DNA of 64,000 nt from an uncultured Holophaga sp. (GTDB lineage: Bacteria; Acidobacteriota; Holophagae; Holophagales; Holophagaceae). A program made the position numbers and the translations under genes. This document shows positions 43,695 to 52,490 of the stretch, piece by piece. The notes below the pieces were generated by a model. That model ran no database searches. It worked only from the letters and a program-made list of their open reading frames with translations, and was not told the DNA's origin. The stretch lies in contig NZ_OY781925.1 in the NCBI RefSeq assembly GCF_963677305.1, forward strand, positions 1 to 64,000. Direction: 5' to 3'. Within the stretch, counting starts at the first letter, position 1. Each line of letters starts with the position of its first letter.

Positions 43695-44684
43695 ATGCGT
43701 CCCCGCATCCTTCTGATCCACACCGGGGGCACCCTCGGGATGGCCCCTTCCGGGCAGTCCGCCAGCCTCGCTCCGGGCCCCTCTCTGGAGGGGGTCCGCC
43801 AGCAGGTACCCGAGTTGGAGAGCCTGGCGGAGCTCCACTTGGAGGTCCCCTTCAACCTCGACAGCGCCTCCCTGGAGCCGGGTCACATCCTCAGCCTGGC
43901 GCACCTGGTCCGGGAAAGGTCCCGGGACTGCCTGGGCGTGGTCATCATCCATGGCACGGACACCATGGCATTCACGGCCTCGGTCCTGGGTTTCCTCCTG
44001 TCGGATCTCGGCAAACCCGTGGTCCTTACGGGCGCCCAGCGCCCCCTGGCCTATGCCCGCACCGATGCCCGGAGCAACCTGGTGGATGCCGTCGAACTCG
44101 CCACCAGTGGCGTGCCGGAGGTGGGCATCTGTTTCGGGGACCATTGGCTGCGGGGGGTCGGCACCGAAAAGGCCAGCGTGCACCGCTATGAGGCCTTTGT
44201 CTCTGCCAATATCCCGGCCCTGGCGGATCTGGGCCTGAGTGTCCGGATCCACCCCCATGCCGGAAGCTTCCCCCGCTGCCTGCCCGCCGGGCTCGGTGGC
44301 CACCTGGAGCACCGCATCGCCGTCTACACCCCCTTTCCGGGTATGGAGTGGTCCCTTCCGGCCCCGAATGCCCGGGGTGTCCTCATCCAGGCATTCGGGG
44401 CGGGCAACCTCCCCATGGAGCGTCCCGACCTCCAGGCCCTCTTCGCTCACTGCCGGGAGCAGGCTCTTCCGGTGGTCCTGACCAGCCAGTGCCTCTCGGG
44501 CGGTGTGGACCTGGGGGCCTATGCCCTCGGACGCCTCGCGGCGGAACTAGGGGCCATCGCCGGGGGGCTCCACACCCGCTGGGCGGCCCTCGCCAAGCTG
44601 GGACTCACCCTGGGGGCCGACTGGGGGCTCCCGGCCATCCGCGAGGCTTTCAACATCTCCTGGGCCGGGGAACCCCTGCCCTGA
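43695..44684 (+). CDS. Asparaginase (type I-like)
   Basis: A 329-residue asparaginase/glutaminase family protein. The first catalytic Thr is in HTGGTLGM and the second in HGTDTMAFTAS, with VVLTGAQRPL after it and a RSNLVDAVELA segment. It hydrolyses asparagine to aspartate and ammonia in the cytoplasm; no signal peptide is seen. It starts 16 bases after the PpiD-like gene, so the two may be co-transcribed. Confidence 0.92.
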   Translation: MRPRILLIHTGGTLGMAPSGQSASLAPGPSLEGVRQQVPELESLAELHLEVPFNLDSASLEPGHILSLAHLVRERSRDCLGVVIIHGTDTMAFTASVLGFLLSDLGKPVVLTGAQRPLAYARTDARSNLVDAVELATSGVPEVGICFGDHWLRGVGTEKASVHRYEAFVSANIPALADLGLSVRIHPHAGSFPRCLPAGLGGHLEHRIAVYTPFPGMEWSLPAPNARGVLIQAFGAGNLPMERPDLQALFAHCREQALPVVLTSQCLSGGVDLGAYALGRLAAELGAIAGGLHTRWAALAKLGLTLGADWGLPAIREAFNISWAGEPLP

Positions 44685-44710
44685 GCTGTCACGGAATACC
44701 CCTCCGCTGA

Positions 44711-44725
44711 GACTAATTATCAGTC
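44711..44725. promoter_or_regulatory. Dyad-symmetric candidate operator upstream of peroxiredoxin
   Basis: The 15 bases GACTAATTATCAGTC read GACT-n-AT-n-AT-n-AGTC on both strands, 12 of 15 positions symmetric. It ends 36 bases before the peroxiredoxin start, where a Fur/PerR-family or other redox regulator could bind. The exact regulator is not identifiable from the site alone. Confidence 0.4.
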
Positions 44726-44761
44726 AAAGCATCCGGGAGAGCCCGGCCCTTGGGAGGAACC

Positions 44762-45352
44762 ATGACCGCATTCGTGACCCAGCCCGCACCCGACTTCAAG
44801 GCCGATGCCTTGGTGGACGGACAATTTGTTGATGGATTCACGCTGAGCCAGTTCAAGGGAAAGAAGGTGGTGCTCTTCTTCTACCCCCTGGACTTCACTT
44901 TTGTATGCCCTACGGAGATCCTGGCCTTCTCCGATGCCATCGAGGAGTTCCGGGAGCGGAACACGGTGGTGGTGGGGGTGAGCGTCGACAGCAAGTTCAG
45001 CCACTGGGCCTGGGCCAACACTGAACGCACCATCGGGGGCATCAAGGGCATTGCCTACCCACTCGTCTCGGATATCAACAAGGACATCGCCCGGGACTAC
45101 GGGGTACTGCTGGGAGCAGGCGTTGCGCTACGGGGCCTCTTCATCATTGACGCCGATGAAAAGCAGACCCTGCGCCACATCACCATCAATGACCTGCCCC
45201 TGGGCCGGAATGTCGACGAGGTCCTCCGGGTTCTGGACGCCATTGACTACACCAACGAGCACGGCGAGGTATGCCCTGCCAACTGGCGCAAGGGGATGAA
45301 GGCCCTGACTCCGACCTTCGATGGCCTGAAGGATTACGCCAGCGCCAAGTGA
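44762..45352 (+). CDS. Typical 2-Cys peroxiredoxin (AhpC/Prx1 type)
   Basis: A 196-residue peroxiredoxin. The peroxidatic Cys is in DFTFVCPTEI and the resolving Cys in HGEVCPANW. GVSVDSKFSHWAW and RGLFIIDADEKQTLRHITIND are further family marks. It reduces hydrogen peroxide and organic peroxides with electrons from a thioredoxin-like donor. The ATG at 44762 was chosen over TTG 44750 for the GGGAGGA upstream. A dyad-symmetric site lies just upstream, and a strong terminator follows. Confidence 0.95.
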   Translation: MTAFVTQPAPDFKADALVDGQFVDGFTLSQFKGKKVVLFFYPLDFTFVCPTEILAFSDAIEEFRERNTVVVGVSVDSKFSHWAWANTERTIGGIKGIAYPLVSDINKDIARDYGVLLGAGVALRGLFIIDADEKQTLRHITINDLPLGRNVDEVLRVLDAIDYTNEHGEVCPANWRKGMKALTPTFDGLKDYASAK

Positions 45353-45363
45353 TCCTCAATCGG

Positions 45364-45407
45364 CACAAAGCAGAAGCCGGACCCACGGGTCCGGCTTCTG
45401 CTTTGTG
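45364..45407. terminator. Long perfect stem-loop between peroxiredoxin and yebC
   Basis: A 21-base perfect stem: CACAAAGCAGAAGCCGGACCC (45364-45384, first half) pairs with 45387-45407, leaving only AC between. The stem base carries runs of A and T (AAAG/CTTT), so it can work as a terminator in both directions for the two convergent genes. Confidence 0.8.
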
Positions 45408-45421
45408 TGGAACGCAGGAGA

Positions 45422-46153
45422 TCAGTCCTCGGGTTCGTCGTACTCGGCATTGTGCCAGACGTTCTGCACATCATCGTTGTCCTCGAGAAGATCGATGAGC
45501 TTGAGGAAGCTCTTGAGCTTGTCATCGGGGATCTGGGCAGAGGTCGAAGCGGCCTTGATGATCTGGGCCTCGAGCACCGGCAGGCCAGCGGCGTCCACCG
45601 CATCCTTCACCGCCTGGAAAGTCTCGGGGGCCGTCGTGATGACCCAGGCCTCCTCCTGCTGCTCCACATCGTCGGCCCCCGCCTCCAGGGCCACTTCCAT
45701 GATCTTGTCCTCCTCGACCTGGGGCTCGACCACGATCTGCCCCTGCTTGGCGAACATGTAGGCAACGGAGTTGCTGGCGCCCAGGTCGCTGCCGAACTTG
45801 GCGAAGTAGCTGCGGACCTCAGGCGTGGTGCGGTTCTTGTTGTCCGTGAGGGCCTCGACGATGATGGCCGCCCCTCCGGGACCGTAGCCCTCGTAGACCA
45901 CTTCCTCGTAGTTCACGCCCTCGAGGTCGCCAGTGCCCTTCTTGATGGCCCGCTCCCAGTTCTCCTTGGGCATGTTGCTGCCCTTGGCCTGGTCCACCGC
46001 CAGGCGCAGGCGGGGATTGGAGCCGACATCACCGCCGCCGAGCCGGGCGGCGACGGTGATTTCCTTGAGAATCCGAGTGAAGAGCTTGCCGCGCTTGGCA
46101 TCGGCGGCGCCCTTCTTGTGCTTGATGGTTGACCATTTATTGTGGCCGGACAT
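45422..46153 (-). CDS. yebC: YebC/PmpR family transcriptional or translational regulator
   Basis: A 243-residue YebC/PmpR protein. It opens MSGHNKWSTIKHKKGAADAKRGKLFTRI and has NPRLRLAVDQAKGSNMPKENWERAIKKGTG and YEEVVYEGYGPGGAAI, all diagnostic. Members bind DNA or help ribosomes through proline stretches. The C-terminus is acidic. The gene converges with the peroxiredoxin gene across a terminator. Confidence 0.95.
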   Translation of the reverse strand: MSGHNKWSTIKHKKGAADAKRGKLFTRILKEITVAARLGGGDVGSNPRLRLAVDQAKGSNMPKENWERAIKKGTGDLEGVNYEEVVYEGYGPGGAAIIVEALTDNKNRTTPEVRSYFAKFGSDLGASNSVAYMFAKQGQIVVEPQVEEDKIMEVALEAGADDVEQQEEAWVITTAPETFQAVKDAVDAAGLPVLEAQIIKAASTSAQIPDDKLKSFLKLIDLLEDNDDVQNVWHNAEYDEPED

Positions 46154-46185
46154 GCGTACGCTCCCTAAGTATGTTTATTCCGAAA

Positions 46186-46905
46186 TCATCCACGCATCGC
46201 CCGCTTGGAGACCCGGGCGTAGGGAGGGGGCTCCTGGCGCATCATGGGACGCTCCAGCAGGAACTGGTACCACTGCTCCCCGTACACCTTCATCTTCATG
46301 GGCTTGTTGTTCTGGATCAGGGTGAGGTTGCTCTGCAGGCGGTCATCCCCCTTGCAGAAGCCCAAGCCCCGGTTGAGGACCTGGATGGCCTTGTCCCTCT
46401 CATGCATCTCCATCAGGACATAGGCATGGATGGCATAGACCAGGCTCTCCTTCTTGGCGGAGTGCATGGCCTTCTCGAGGGTCTCCCGGGCAGCGGCGTT
46501 CTCCTTGCGCTTCCACTGGAGGATGCCGAGCATGCATTTGGCGATGTAGTGGCTGGCGGGAGCGGAGCGGAGGAGCGGCTCGGCCTCCTCGTTCTTCTTC
46601 CGGATGTACTGGACGATCCCGATCTGGCCATCAATGGAGCCTCTGACCATGAACTGCCACTTGGCGTACTGGTACCCCTCCTTCATGATCTCGATGGCGG
46701 GGTCGAACTGCTGCCGCTTGAGCTGCTCACCCGCCCGGTTGAAGATCTCCTCCAGCTTTCCCTGGAGCCGCTTGCCGAGATAGAAGAAGACAGCCACGCC
46801 GCCCACGAGCCCGAGAACCAGGGCGAAGGCGACGTTCAGCTTGAGGAGCGCGAGTACGAGGAAGATGACGAGGCCCGCGACGAAGCCCAGCAGCAGATTG
46901 ATCAC
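46186..46905 (-). CDS. Membrane-anchored TPR-like protein
   Basis: A 239-residue protein with two N-terminal hydrophobic segments (LLLGFVAGLVIFLVLALL and FALVLGLVGGVAVFFYLG) followed by helical repeats (FNRAGEQLKRQQFDPAIEIMKEGYQYAKW, RDKAIQVLNRGLGF). This suggests a membrane-tethered TPR scaffold facing the cytoplasm. No exact function is recognised. It lies 32 bases downstream of yebC reading away from it, on the same strand as yebC and ybeY. Confidence 0.65.
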   Translation of the reverse strand: MINLLLGFVAGLVIFLVLALLKLNVAFALVLGLVGGVAVFFYLGKRLQGKLEEIFNRAGEQLKRQQFDPAIEIMKEGYQYAKWQFMVRGSIDGQIGIVQYIRKKNEEAEPLLRSAPASHYIAKCMLGILQWKRKENAAARETLEKAMHSAKKESLVYAIHAYVLMEMHERDKAIQVLNRGLGFCKGDDRLQSNLTLIQNNKPMKMKVYGEQWYQFLLERPMMRQEPPPYARVSKRAMRG

Positions 46906-47036
46906 AGGTTCTCCGAGGGTAGGTCCGAATGGAGCCGAAGGACGATTTTACCCTTACATGCCCTGCCAGACCAGAGGCGACTGCCCACCACCCCCACGAC
47001 AGCGGAGGCCATGGAGGACAGGAGCCGAGCTGGGGA

Positions 47037-47780
47037 TCAGGCAATGACGCCGGTACGGGTCCTTGTGGGCTTCTTCCTGCGGGGAGCCCGCTTCGGGGCG
47101 GCCGCCACAGGCGCAGCGGCCACCTTGGCCGGACGCCCCGGCTTCCGAGGGACCTTGACCTTGGGTTTGGCTACCGGAGCCTCGGCGGCCTTCTTCACAG
47201 CCTTGACCTTCCTGGCCTCCTGGCTACGCACCAGGGCCTTGGCCGCCCGCCCGGTCACGACCACGCGGGTCCCCGTCTTGAGGACCTTGACCTTGCTGCC
47301 CGGCTTCCGTCCGCGCTTGAGCGCCATAGGCAGGGGTTCCTCCCCCAGCAATTCCCGCTCAAGCTGGGACTGGAGTTCCAGCATCTCCCCCTGATCCGTT
47401 TCGTGATCGTGGCCGCACAAGTGGAGAAATCCATGGATAACCAGGGTTTCAATCTCTCTTTTGCGACTGACGCCCAATTTCTTGGCCATCTTGTCTGCAA
47501 CCGGAAGACTGATGACCAGATCTCCCAGATGCTGAAAGGCCCCCGGCTCGGGCTCGGCAGGGAAACTCAGAACATCCGTGGTCTGGTTGATCCCACGGTG
47601 TTCCCGGTTCAACTTGCGCATGATGCGGTCATCCACATAGGAAATGGAGAGCCCAGCCGCGCCTGGCGCCAGACGCAGCCTCAACCCTTCGAGCAGGGGC
47701 CCCAGGGACCGTTCGCCCGGCCCGCGCAGCTTGCTGCGGGAAGACCAATCCACCTTGAATTCCGCAACTTCTTCCGGCAT
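47037..47780 (-). CDS. ybeY: Endoribonuclease YbeY with long basic C-terminal tail
   Basis: A 247-residue YbeY. The zinc motif is HGFLHLCGHDHE (H-x3-H-x5-H), with NREHRGINQTTDVLSFP before it. It processes the 16S rRNA 3' end. From about residue 155 a Lys/Arg/Ala/Pro-rich tail follows (KKAAEAPVAKPKVKVPRKPGRPAKVAAAPV region), with a GRPAK AT-hook-like motif; ordinary YbeY ends near 155. The ATG at 47780 has GGAGAT nearby. The upstream 206 bases to rsmG are AT-rich and probably hold divergent promoters. Confidence 0.88.
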   Translation of the reverse strand: MPEEVAEFKVDWSSRSKLRGPGERSLGPLLEGLRLRLAPGAAGLSISYVDDRIMRKLNREHRGINQTTDVLSFPAEPEPGAFQHLGDLVISLPVADKMAKKLGVSRKREIETLVIHGFLHLCGHDHETDQGEMLELQSQLERELLGEEPLPMALKRGRKPGSKVKVLKTGTRVVVTGRAAKALVRSQEARKVKAVKKAAEAPVAKPKVKVPRKPGRPAKVAAAPVAAAPKRAPRRKKPTRTRTGVIA

Positions 47781-47986
47781 TTCACATCTCCATTCTTCCA
47801 GGCCATACAGGTAAATAAAATATGGCAGAAACGCCTGATTTGTCAACTCCTATAGGAAATTCGCCTACGGGATAATAACAACAATGAAATCACTTCCCCC
47901 GAATTTCACCAGCCGGAGTCCCAAAGGTCATCAGCCCACTCCATCAAGACCTGGAAGCCCTCCTCCCACTCGGATACGTTTATTCC

Positions 47987-48574
47987 ATGCAGACTGATCT
48001 CGCCATCCTCCAGGACCCGCGTCTCGACCAATTCCTCTTGCTGCTCGACCGCTGGAACAAGACCCACGCCCTCACCTCCCTCCCCCCGGGGGATCGCTTC
48101 GAGGAGCTGGTCCTCGACGCCTCGGCACTTCTCCCCCACTTGGCAGCCCTCCCATCTGGCGCCCTGGTCGCGGACTTCGGAACGGGAATGGGAATCCCCG
48201 CAGCGGTCATCGCCATTCTGCGCCCCGACCTCCAGGTGGCCGCTGTGGACAAGGCCGGGAAGAAGATGGCTTTCGTCCGCCAGGTCGCCTTGGAGCTCGC
48301 ACTCCCCAACCTAAGGCCCACCCCCGGGCAGGCCGAGCAGCTTCCCCCCCTGGGGGCAAGCGCAGGCATGGCCAAGGCGGTGGGCCCCCTCACCCTCCTG
48401 AGCTCCTGGTGGGAGCGGCATGGCCTCGCCGGGGCCCCCTTCTTCGCCCTCAAGGGACCTGACTGGATCTACGAGGACAAGCCAAAGGGGTGGGCCTGCT
48501 CGGCCCACCCCTATCGTCTGCCCACCCGCGGCGAGCGCGTGGTGGTCGAACTGCAGCAGGAGATCAGCGGGTGA
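47987..48574 (+). CDS. rsmG: 16S rRNA (guanine527-N7)-methyltransferase RsmG
   Basis: A 195-residue methyltransferase. It shows the family start LLLLDRWNKTHALTS, then the SAM-binding VADFGTGMGIPAAVIAI and the VAAVDKAGKKMAFVRQVA region. RsmG methylates G527 of 16S rRNA; its loss gives streptomycin resistance in some bacteria. Start ATG 47987. It converges with the LysM gene, overlapping 11 bases at the 3' ends. Confidence 0.9.
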   Translation: MQTDLAILQDPRLDQFLLLLDRWNKTHALTSLPPGDRFEELVLDASALLPHLAALPSGALVADFGTGMGIPAAVIAILRPDLQVAAVDKAGKKMAFVRQVALELALPNLRPTPGQAEQLPPLGASAGMAKAVGPLTLLSSWWERHGLAGAPFFALKGPDWIYEDKPKGWACSAHPYRLPTRGERVVVELQQEISG

Positions 48575-49712
48575 GGAGGTCCCCCACATGCATCTCCGAG
48601 ACGCTGCGCAGCACGCGGCAGGTGGAGTAGTTCTCCCCCTCCTTCACGACCATGAGCTGACCCTGATAGCGATTGGTCTGCTCATTCCGGACCGTTTCAC
48701 TGCTGTCCACATCCCACTTCACATTCCGGTAGGCCAGGAGGATGTTGCCCAGAGCCAGGCCATCCTTGGTTCCCTTGTCGATGATGACCAAGTCTCCAGC
48801 ACCGAAGGACTCGTGGTTCTCCCGGCAGTACACCACCTTGGCCTGCACCTTGCCCACCTTGATGGGCTCCGCGATGTCCGTCCGGAGCTTCAGGGGCACA
48901 TTCGCCGGTTCCTGGAAGTCGGCCACATGATCGCCCACGACCACGCCATCCATGCACTTCTCGATGACAGCCACCGACCCCTGGGGGTTGACCTGGATGA
49001 CCCGAACCACACCCACCTGCTGGAGGACGTCGCCAATGGTCTTCCAGCCACTGCGCTGGTCGGGATGCTGGATCCCCTTGTCGGCCACCTTGAGGATGAG
49101 CAGCCGGCTCCCCTCCTTGACCCCTGCATTCTGGCCGGCATTCAGGTAGATCCTGTCCCCGTCGCCGAGATTCTCACGGTCCGGATTGTCGCTGTCGACG
49201 ATCTTAAGGGCCTTGAGCCCGGCGAGGTGCTTCTCGGCTCCTTCAGGAGCAAGATAGGGCAGCTGGATGAAGTCCTGGAAGGTGAAGGCCCACTCAGGCA
49301 TGACCGGCTTGCCGCCCAGGCGCCGGTCAGGCTGCAATCCGAGGACATCATCAGAGGCCACGGGGGGTTGCCCGGCGTCCCCCATCACTTTACCGGCCGG
49401 AACGACCAGGGGGTCTCCAGGGTAGATCCAGTGGGGATCCTTGACCCACTTGTTCTTCTCCCAGATCTTGGGCCAGGCGAAGGGATTGCCGAGGTATTTA
49501 TTGCCGAGATCCCAGAGGGTGTCCCCCTTCTCCACGATGTGAAGCTGGGCCTCGGCGGGCAGCGTCACCTCCTTGGGATAGTCCCACCTGGAGTAGTGGG
49601 GGGCGACTCTGAGAGACTCCCCCACTGCAGGCGTGGGAGCATCCTGAGCAGACAGGGCGATGACCGAGAGGCTCGCCATTGTGAACGCACACAGCCGATT
49701 CCGCTGATGCAT
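48564..49712 (-). CDS. LysM-domain cell-envelope protein
   Basis: A 382-residue exported protein. A signal peptide (CAFTMASLSVIALSAQ) precedes a LysM domain (QLHIVEKGDTLWDLGNKYLGNPFAWPKIWEKN), which binds peptidoglycan. The remainder is a large beta-rich region (LGDGDRIYLNAGQNAGVKEGSRLLIL and CMDGVVVGDHVADF) that I do not recognise. The ATG at 49712 was chosen for GGGAG seven bases upstream. It is close to the PfkB gene on the same strand, which overlaps its upstream region. Confidence 0.8.
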   Translation of the reverse strand: MHQRNRLCAFTMASLSVIALSAQDAPTPAVGESLRVAPHYSRWDYPKEVTLPAEAQLHIVEKGDTLWDLGNKYLGNPFAWPKIWEKNKWVKDPHWIYPGDPLVVPAGKVMGDAGQPPVASDDVLGLQPDRRLGGKPVMPEWAFTFQDFIQLPYLAPEGAEKHLAGLKALKIVDSDNPDRENLGDGDRIYLNAGQNAGVKEGSRLLILKVADKGIQHPDQRSGWKTIGDVLQQVGVVRVIQVNPQGSVAVIEKCMDGVVVGDHVADFQEPANVPLKLRTDIAEPIKVGKVQAKVVYCRENHESFGAGDLVIIDKGTKDGLALGNILLAYRNVKWDVDSSETVRNEQTNRYQGQLMVVKEGENYSTCRVLRSVSEMHVGDLLTR

Positions 49713-49740
49713 CGGTTTCTCCCATGGAAAGGCAAACGAA

Positions 49741-50652
49741 TTATAGCTCACTCACCTGAATCATCGCCGAAAAAGCTTTCAACCTTTCTCTTATCGCCTC
49801 TTCGGTCACAAGAGCCAAGTTTTGGGTCCCGAACCGTTCAACCGTGAAGCTGGCCATGACCGCCCCTCTCAGCACAGCCGCCTTGAGGGTCTCCATGTCG
49901 CGGCACCCCTCACGGGCGAGGTGCCCCAGGAAGCCACCCGCAAAGGTGTCACCAGCCCCGGTGGGGTCAAAGACATCCTCCAGGGGGAAGGCCGGGGCGA
50001 TGAAGACCTCCCCAGGGGTCATGAGGACGGCGCCGTATTCACCCCGCTTCACCACCAGGATCTCCGGCCCCATCTCCCGGATCTTCCGGTAAGCCTTCAG
50101 GAGGTTGTGCTCTCCCGCCAGCGCCCGGGCTTCGGCTTCGTTGACCAGGAGGATGTCCACCTCCCGCAGGACCTTCCGGAGCGCGTCCGGGGCACCGGTG
50201 ATCCAGAAGTTCATGGTATCCAGGGCGATCCAGCGGGGGCGATGGGCCATCTGCCGGACAACCTCCAGCTGGAGCACCGGATCGATGTTGCCAAGGAAGA
50301 GGAAGGGGGCGCTCCGGAAGGCCTGGGGCAGCTGGGGCTTGAACCCTGCGAAGACATTGAGGTGGGTCTCCAGAGTGCGGGCCTCGTTCAGGTCGTAGCC
50401 ATAGGAGCCCTTCCAACGGAAGCTCTGCCCCGATTTGCGTTCCAGACCGGCGAGATCGATCGGTCGGCCCTCGAAGACCCGGTATTCCTCCGGGCCGAAG
50501 TCATCCCCCACCACCGCCACCACCTGCACGGGATGGAAACGGCTGGCACTCAGGGAGAAGTAGCTGGCGGAGCCGCCCAGCACCCTCTCCTGTCTTCCGA
50601 AGGGGGACTCCAGATCATCGAAGGCAACACTGCCGACTACAAGAAGACTCAT
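49741..50652 (-). CDS. PfkB-family sugar/nucleoside kinase
   Basis: A 303-residue kinase. N-terminal MSLLVVGSVAFDDLESPFG, GGSASYFSLSASRF, and the catalytic C-terminal DPTGAGDTFAGGFLGHLA carrying the base Asp are typical PfkB features. LLVNEAEARALAGE is a second marker. Substrate may be ribose, adenosine or another sugar; not decided. It lies 28 bases upstream of the LysM gene on the same strand. Confidence 0.88.
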   Translation of the reverse strand: MSLLVVGSVAFDDLESPFGRQERVLGGSASYFSLSASRFHPVQVVAVVGDDFGPEEYRVFEGRPIDLAGLERKSGQSFRWKGSYGYDLNEARTLETHLNVFAGFKPQLPQAFRSAPFLFLGNIDPVLQLEVVRQMAHRPRWIALDTMNFWITGAPDALRKVLREVDILLVNEAEARALAGEHNLLKAYRKIREMGPEILVVKRGEYGAVLMTPGEVFIAPAFPLEDVFDPTGAGDTFAGGFLGHLAREGCRDMETLKAAVLRGAVMASFTVERFGTQNLALVTEEAIRERLKAFSAMIQVSEL

Positions 50653-50667
50653 GCTCTCTCCGTTCTC

Positions 50668-51474
50668 TCAGGGTTTTCCGAGGTAGAGGACCCAGGCCGC
50701 CGCCCCCCCCATGGGGATGGGCGCCTGGGCGTAGCGGGGGATCACCCGCGGATCGGCTGCGGAGAGGTATGCCAGCAGGAGTTCCCGGCTCTCCTCCGAT
50801 TCTCCGAGAAGGATGTGCAGGGTACGCCAGCCCAGACACACACCATCCAGCACTCGCTCCCTGACCCGCTCCAGGGCGTCCGCAGCGGTGTGCCCCCTGA
50901 GATCGAGGGATCCATCCACCTCAATGGCCATGCCCGCAGCGAGCTGGATGCGCTGGGGAGTAGGAGGGATGGGTTCCGGATCGGCCGGCACCCCTTCAGG
51001 CGGCGCTGCGGCAGCCTCCTGCTCCAGGGGGGCCTCCGCTTCAGGTCGTGGCTCAGGCTCGGGCAAGGATGCAGACGCCGGCTTGGAACCCGGGGTTGGG
51101 GCCGTCCCGGGAAGGGGTCTGGCCAGGGCCTTCATGCCCTTGAGGCCCGCCATGGCCTGGCCGAAGTCGTCTCCTGTCGCAGGCAGCTCCTGGGCTGGAA
51201 CCGACAGCGGGGTCTCTCCTACATCCTTGGGCTGGGCGCGGAGTGCGCCAGACTCGGTCTTGACGACCGGCGCCTCCTGCATGGGGGGCTTCAGCCCCCG
51301 CCCCCGCCGGTTGACCCCCATGGCCGAGAGGAAGAGGTCATCCTCCTCCTCAATCGGCTTGGCCACCGGCTCCACCTTCTTGGGCACAGCCTTGGGAGCG
51401 GCGGCCCTGGGGGCATCGCCCTCCGCGGCCTTCAGGTCCTGCTTGAGCTTGGCCAGCGACTGCTTCCAGGCCAT
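50668..51474 (-). CDS. Smr-domain protein
   Basis: A 268-residue protein. The C-terminal ~85 residues are an Smr domain: LDLRGHTAADALERVRERV, TLHILLGES and a terminal AAAWVLYLGKP. The N-terminal two thirds is a Pro/Ala/Glu-rich, probably disordered linker. Smr domains are nucleases acting on branched DNA or on RNA in stalled ribosomes. Its GTP-binding or MutS partners are absent from the window. It starts 15 bases upstream of the PfkB gene. Confidence 0.8.
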   Translation of the reverse strand: MAWKQSLAKLKQDLKAAEGDAPRAAAPKAVPKKVEPVAKPIEEEDDLFLSAMGVNRRGRGLKPPMQEAPVVKTESGALRAQPKDVGETPLSVPAQELPATGDDFGQAMAGLKGMKALARPLPGTAPTPGSKPASASLPEPEPRPEAEAPLEQEAAAAPPEGVPADPEPIPPTPQRIQLAAGMAIEVDGSLDLRGHTAADALERVRERVLDGVCLGWRTLHILLGESEESRELLLAYLSAADPRVIPRYAQAPIPMGGAAAWVLYLGKP

Positions 51475-51566
51475 GTCATCCTCCTATCCGATGGAAACAG
51501 AGTATCGCCCGCCATCCCGGCGGGCGCTACTCCAGGCAGGGCCTTGAGCCCGTGGGTCCAGACAGC

Positions 51567-52460
51567 TCAGGAGCGCCGGGTGGCCTTGCGCTTCCTCTTC
51601 ACCGGCGCCTCTGCCTTGGGGGTGGGCACCGGCTCGTCCGAACCCACAAGGCTTCCCAGGAACTCGGCGCAGGCAGGGTTGGCGGGGTCCAGACGCTTCA
51701 GCCGCCGGGCATAGGCCAGGCGGTCGAAGCGCGGCTTGGTCTCATCGGCGCGGACCTGGGGGAGCTTCTCGGCCACATAGCGGGCTGGAGACCCCGCCTG
51801 GGCGATGTCCAGTCTTTCCCGTTCCAGGAAAGTGCGCCACTCCTCGAGGGACTTGTCGTAGGAAGCCCTGATGGTGCGGAGCTGATCCAGCAGGCCATCG
51901 ATCTCCTTGAGGGCCTGCCGACTGCGCTCGACGGCCGCCTGGTACTCAGCCACGGAAGCCCGGAGCTGGGTACGGGCCTTCATCTGGACATCGCTGAGCC
52001 CAGGCTGCTCGTCCATGGCCTTGAGGCGCTTCTCCATGGGCTCCATCGCCGCCGTCCACTCCTGGAGCTTCTGCTCGTGGTCCTTCCGGACCTTCCCGAA
52101 GGTGGCCTCGGCGTGGGCGAGGTTGTCGGCGGCGGCGCCACTGGCCTTCTGGAGGTACTGGACCGCATTCTCCCAGTCCCCCTGCAGGACACAGGCCCGG
52201 GCGGCGACATCCATGGCGCCCACCAGAGCTCGCATCTCATTGTAATCAGAAGGATTGACTACCGCACCCTCCTTCTGGATCACAGCCTCGGCGGCCTTGC
52301 GGACAGCCGTGGCGTCCCCTTTCTCCAGCTGCTTCTCCCAGAGGGGGTAGCTTTCCCTGAACCTGTCATAGACGGTCTGGGCCCCGCAGGGGAGCGCCAG
52401 CAGGGCGGCCAGGATCAGGGGACGGGGGATCAGCATCGGGAAAACCTTTCGCGCTTGCAT
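51567..52460 (-). CDS. Exported hypothetical coiled-coil protein
   Basis: A 297-residue protein with a signal peptide (LILAALLALPCGAQ) and long helical, coiled-coil-like stretches (DEQPGLSDVQMKARTQLRASVAEY). The C-terminus is basic (KRKRKATRRS). Start ATG 52460 with GGAG is used; ATG 52436 gives a shorter leader. No family was recognised. It lies 30 bases downstream of the next membrane-protein gene. Confidence 0.6.
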   Translation of the reverse strand: MQARKVFPMLIPRPLILAALLALPCGAQTVYDRFRESYPLWEKQLEKGDATAVRKAAEAVIQKEGAVVNPSDYNEMRALVGAMDVAARACVLQGDWENAVQYLQKASGAAADNLAHAEATFGKVRKDHEQKLQEWTAAMEPMEKRLKAMDEQPGLSDVQMKARTQLRASVAEYQAAVERSRQALKEIDGLLDQLRTIRASYDKSLEEWRTFLERERLDIAQAGSPARYVAEKLPQVRADETKPRFDRLAYARRLKRLDPANPACAEFLGSLVGSDEPVPTPKAEAPVKRKRKATRRS

Positions 52461-52490
52461 AGGCCTGCTCCAAGACTACTCCACCTTGGC

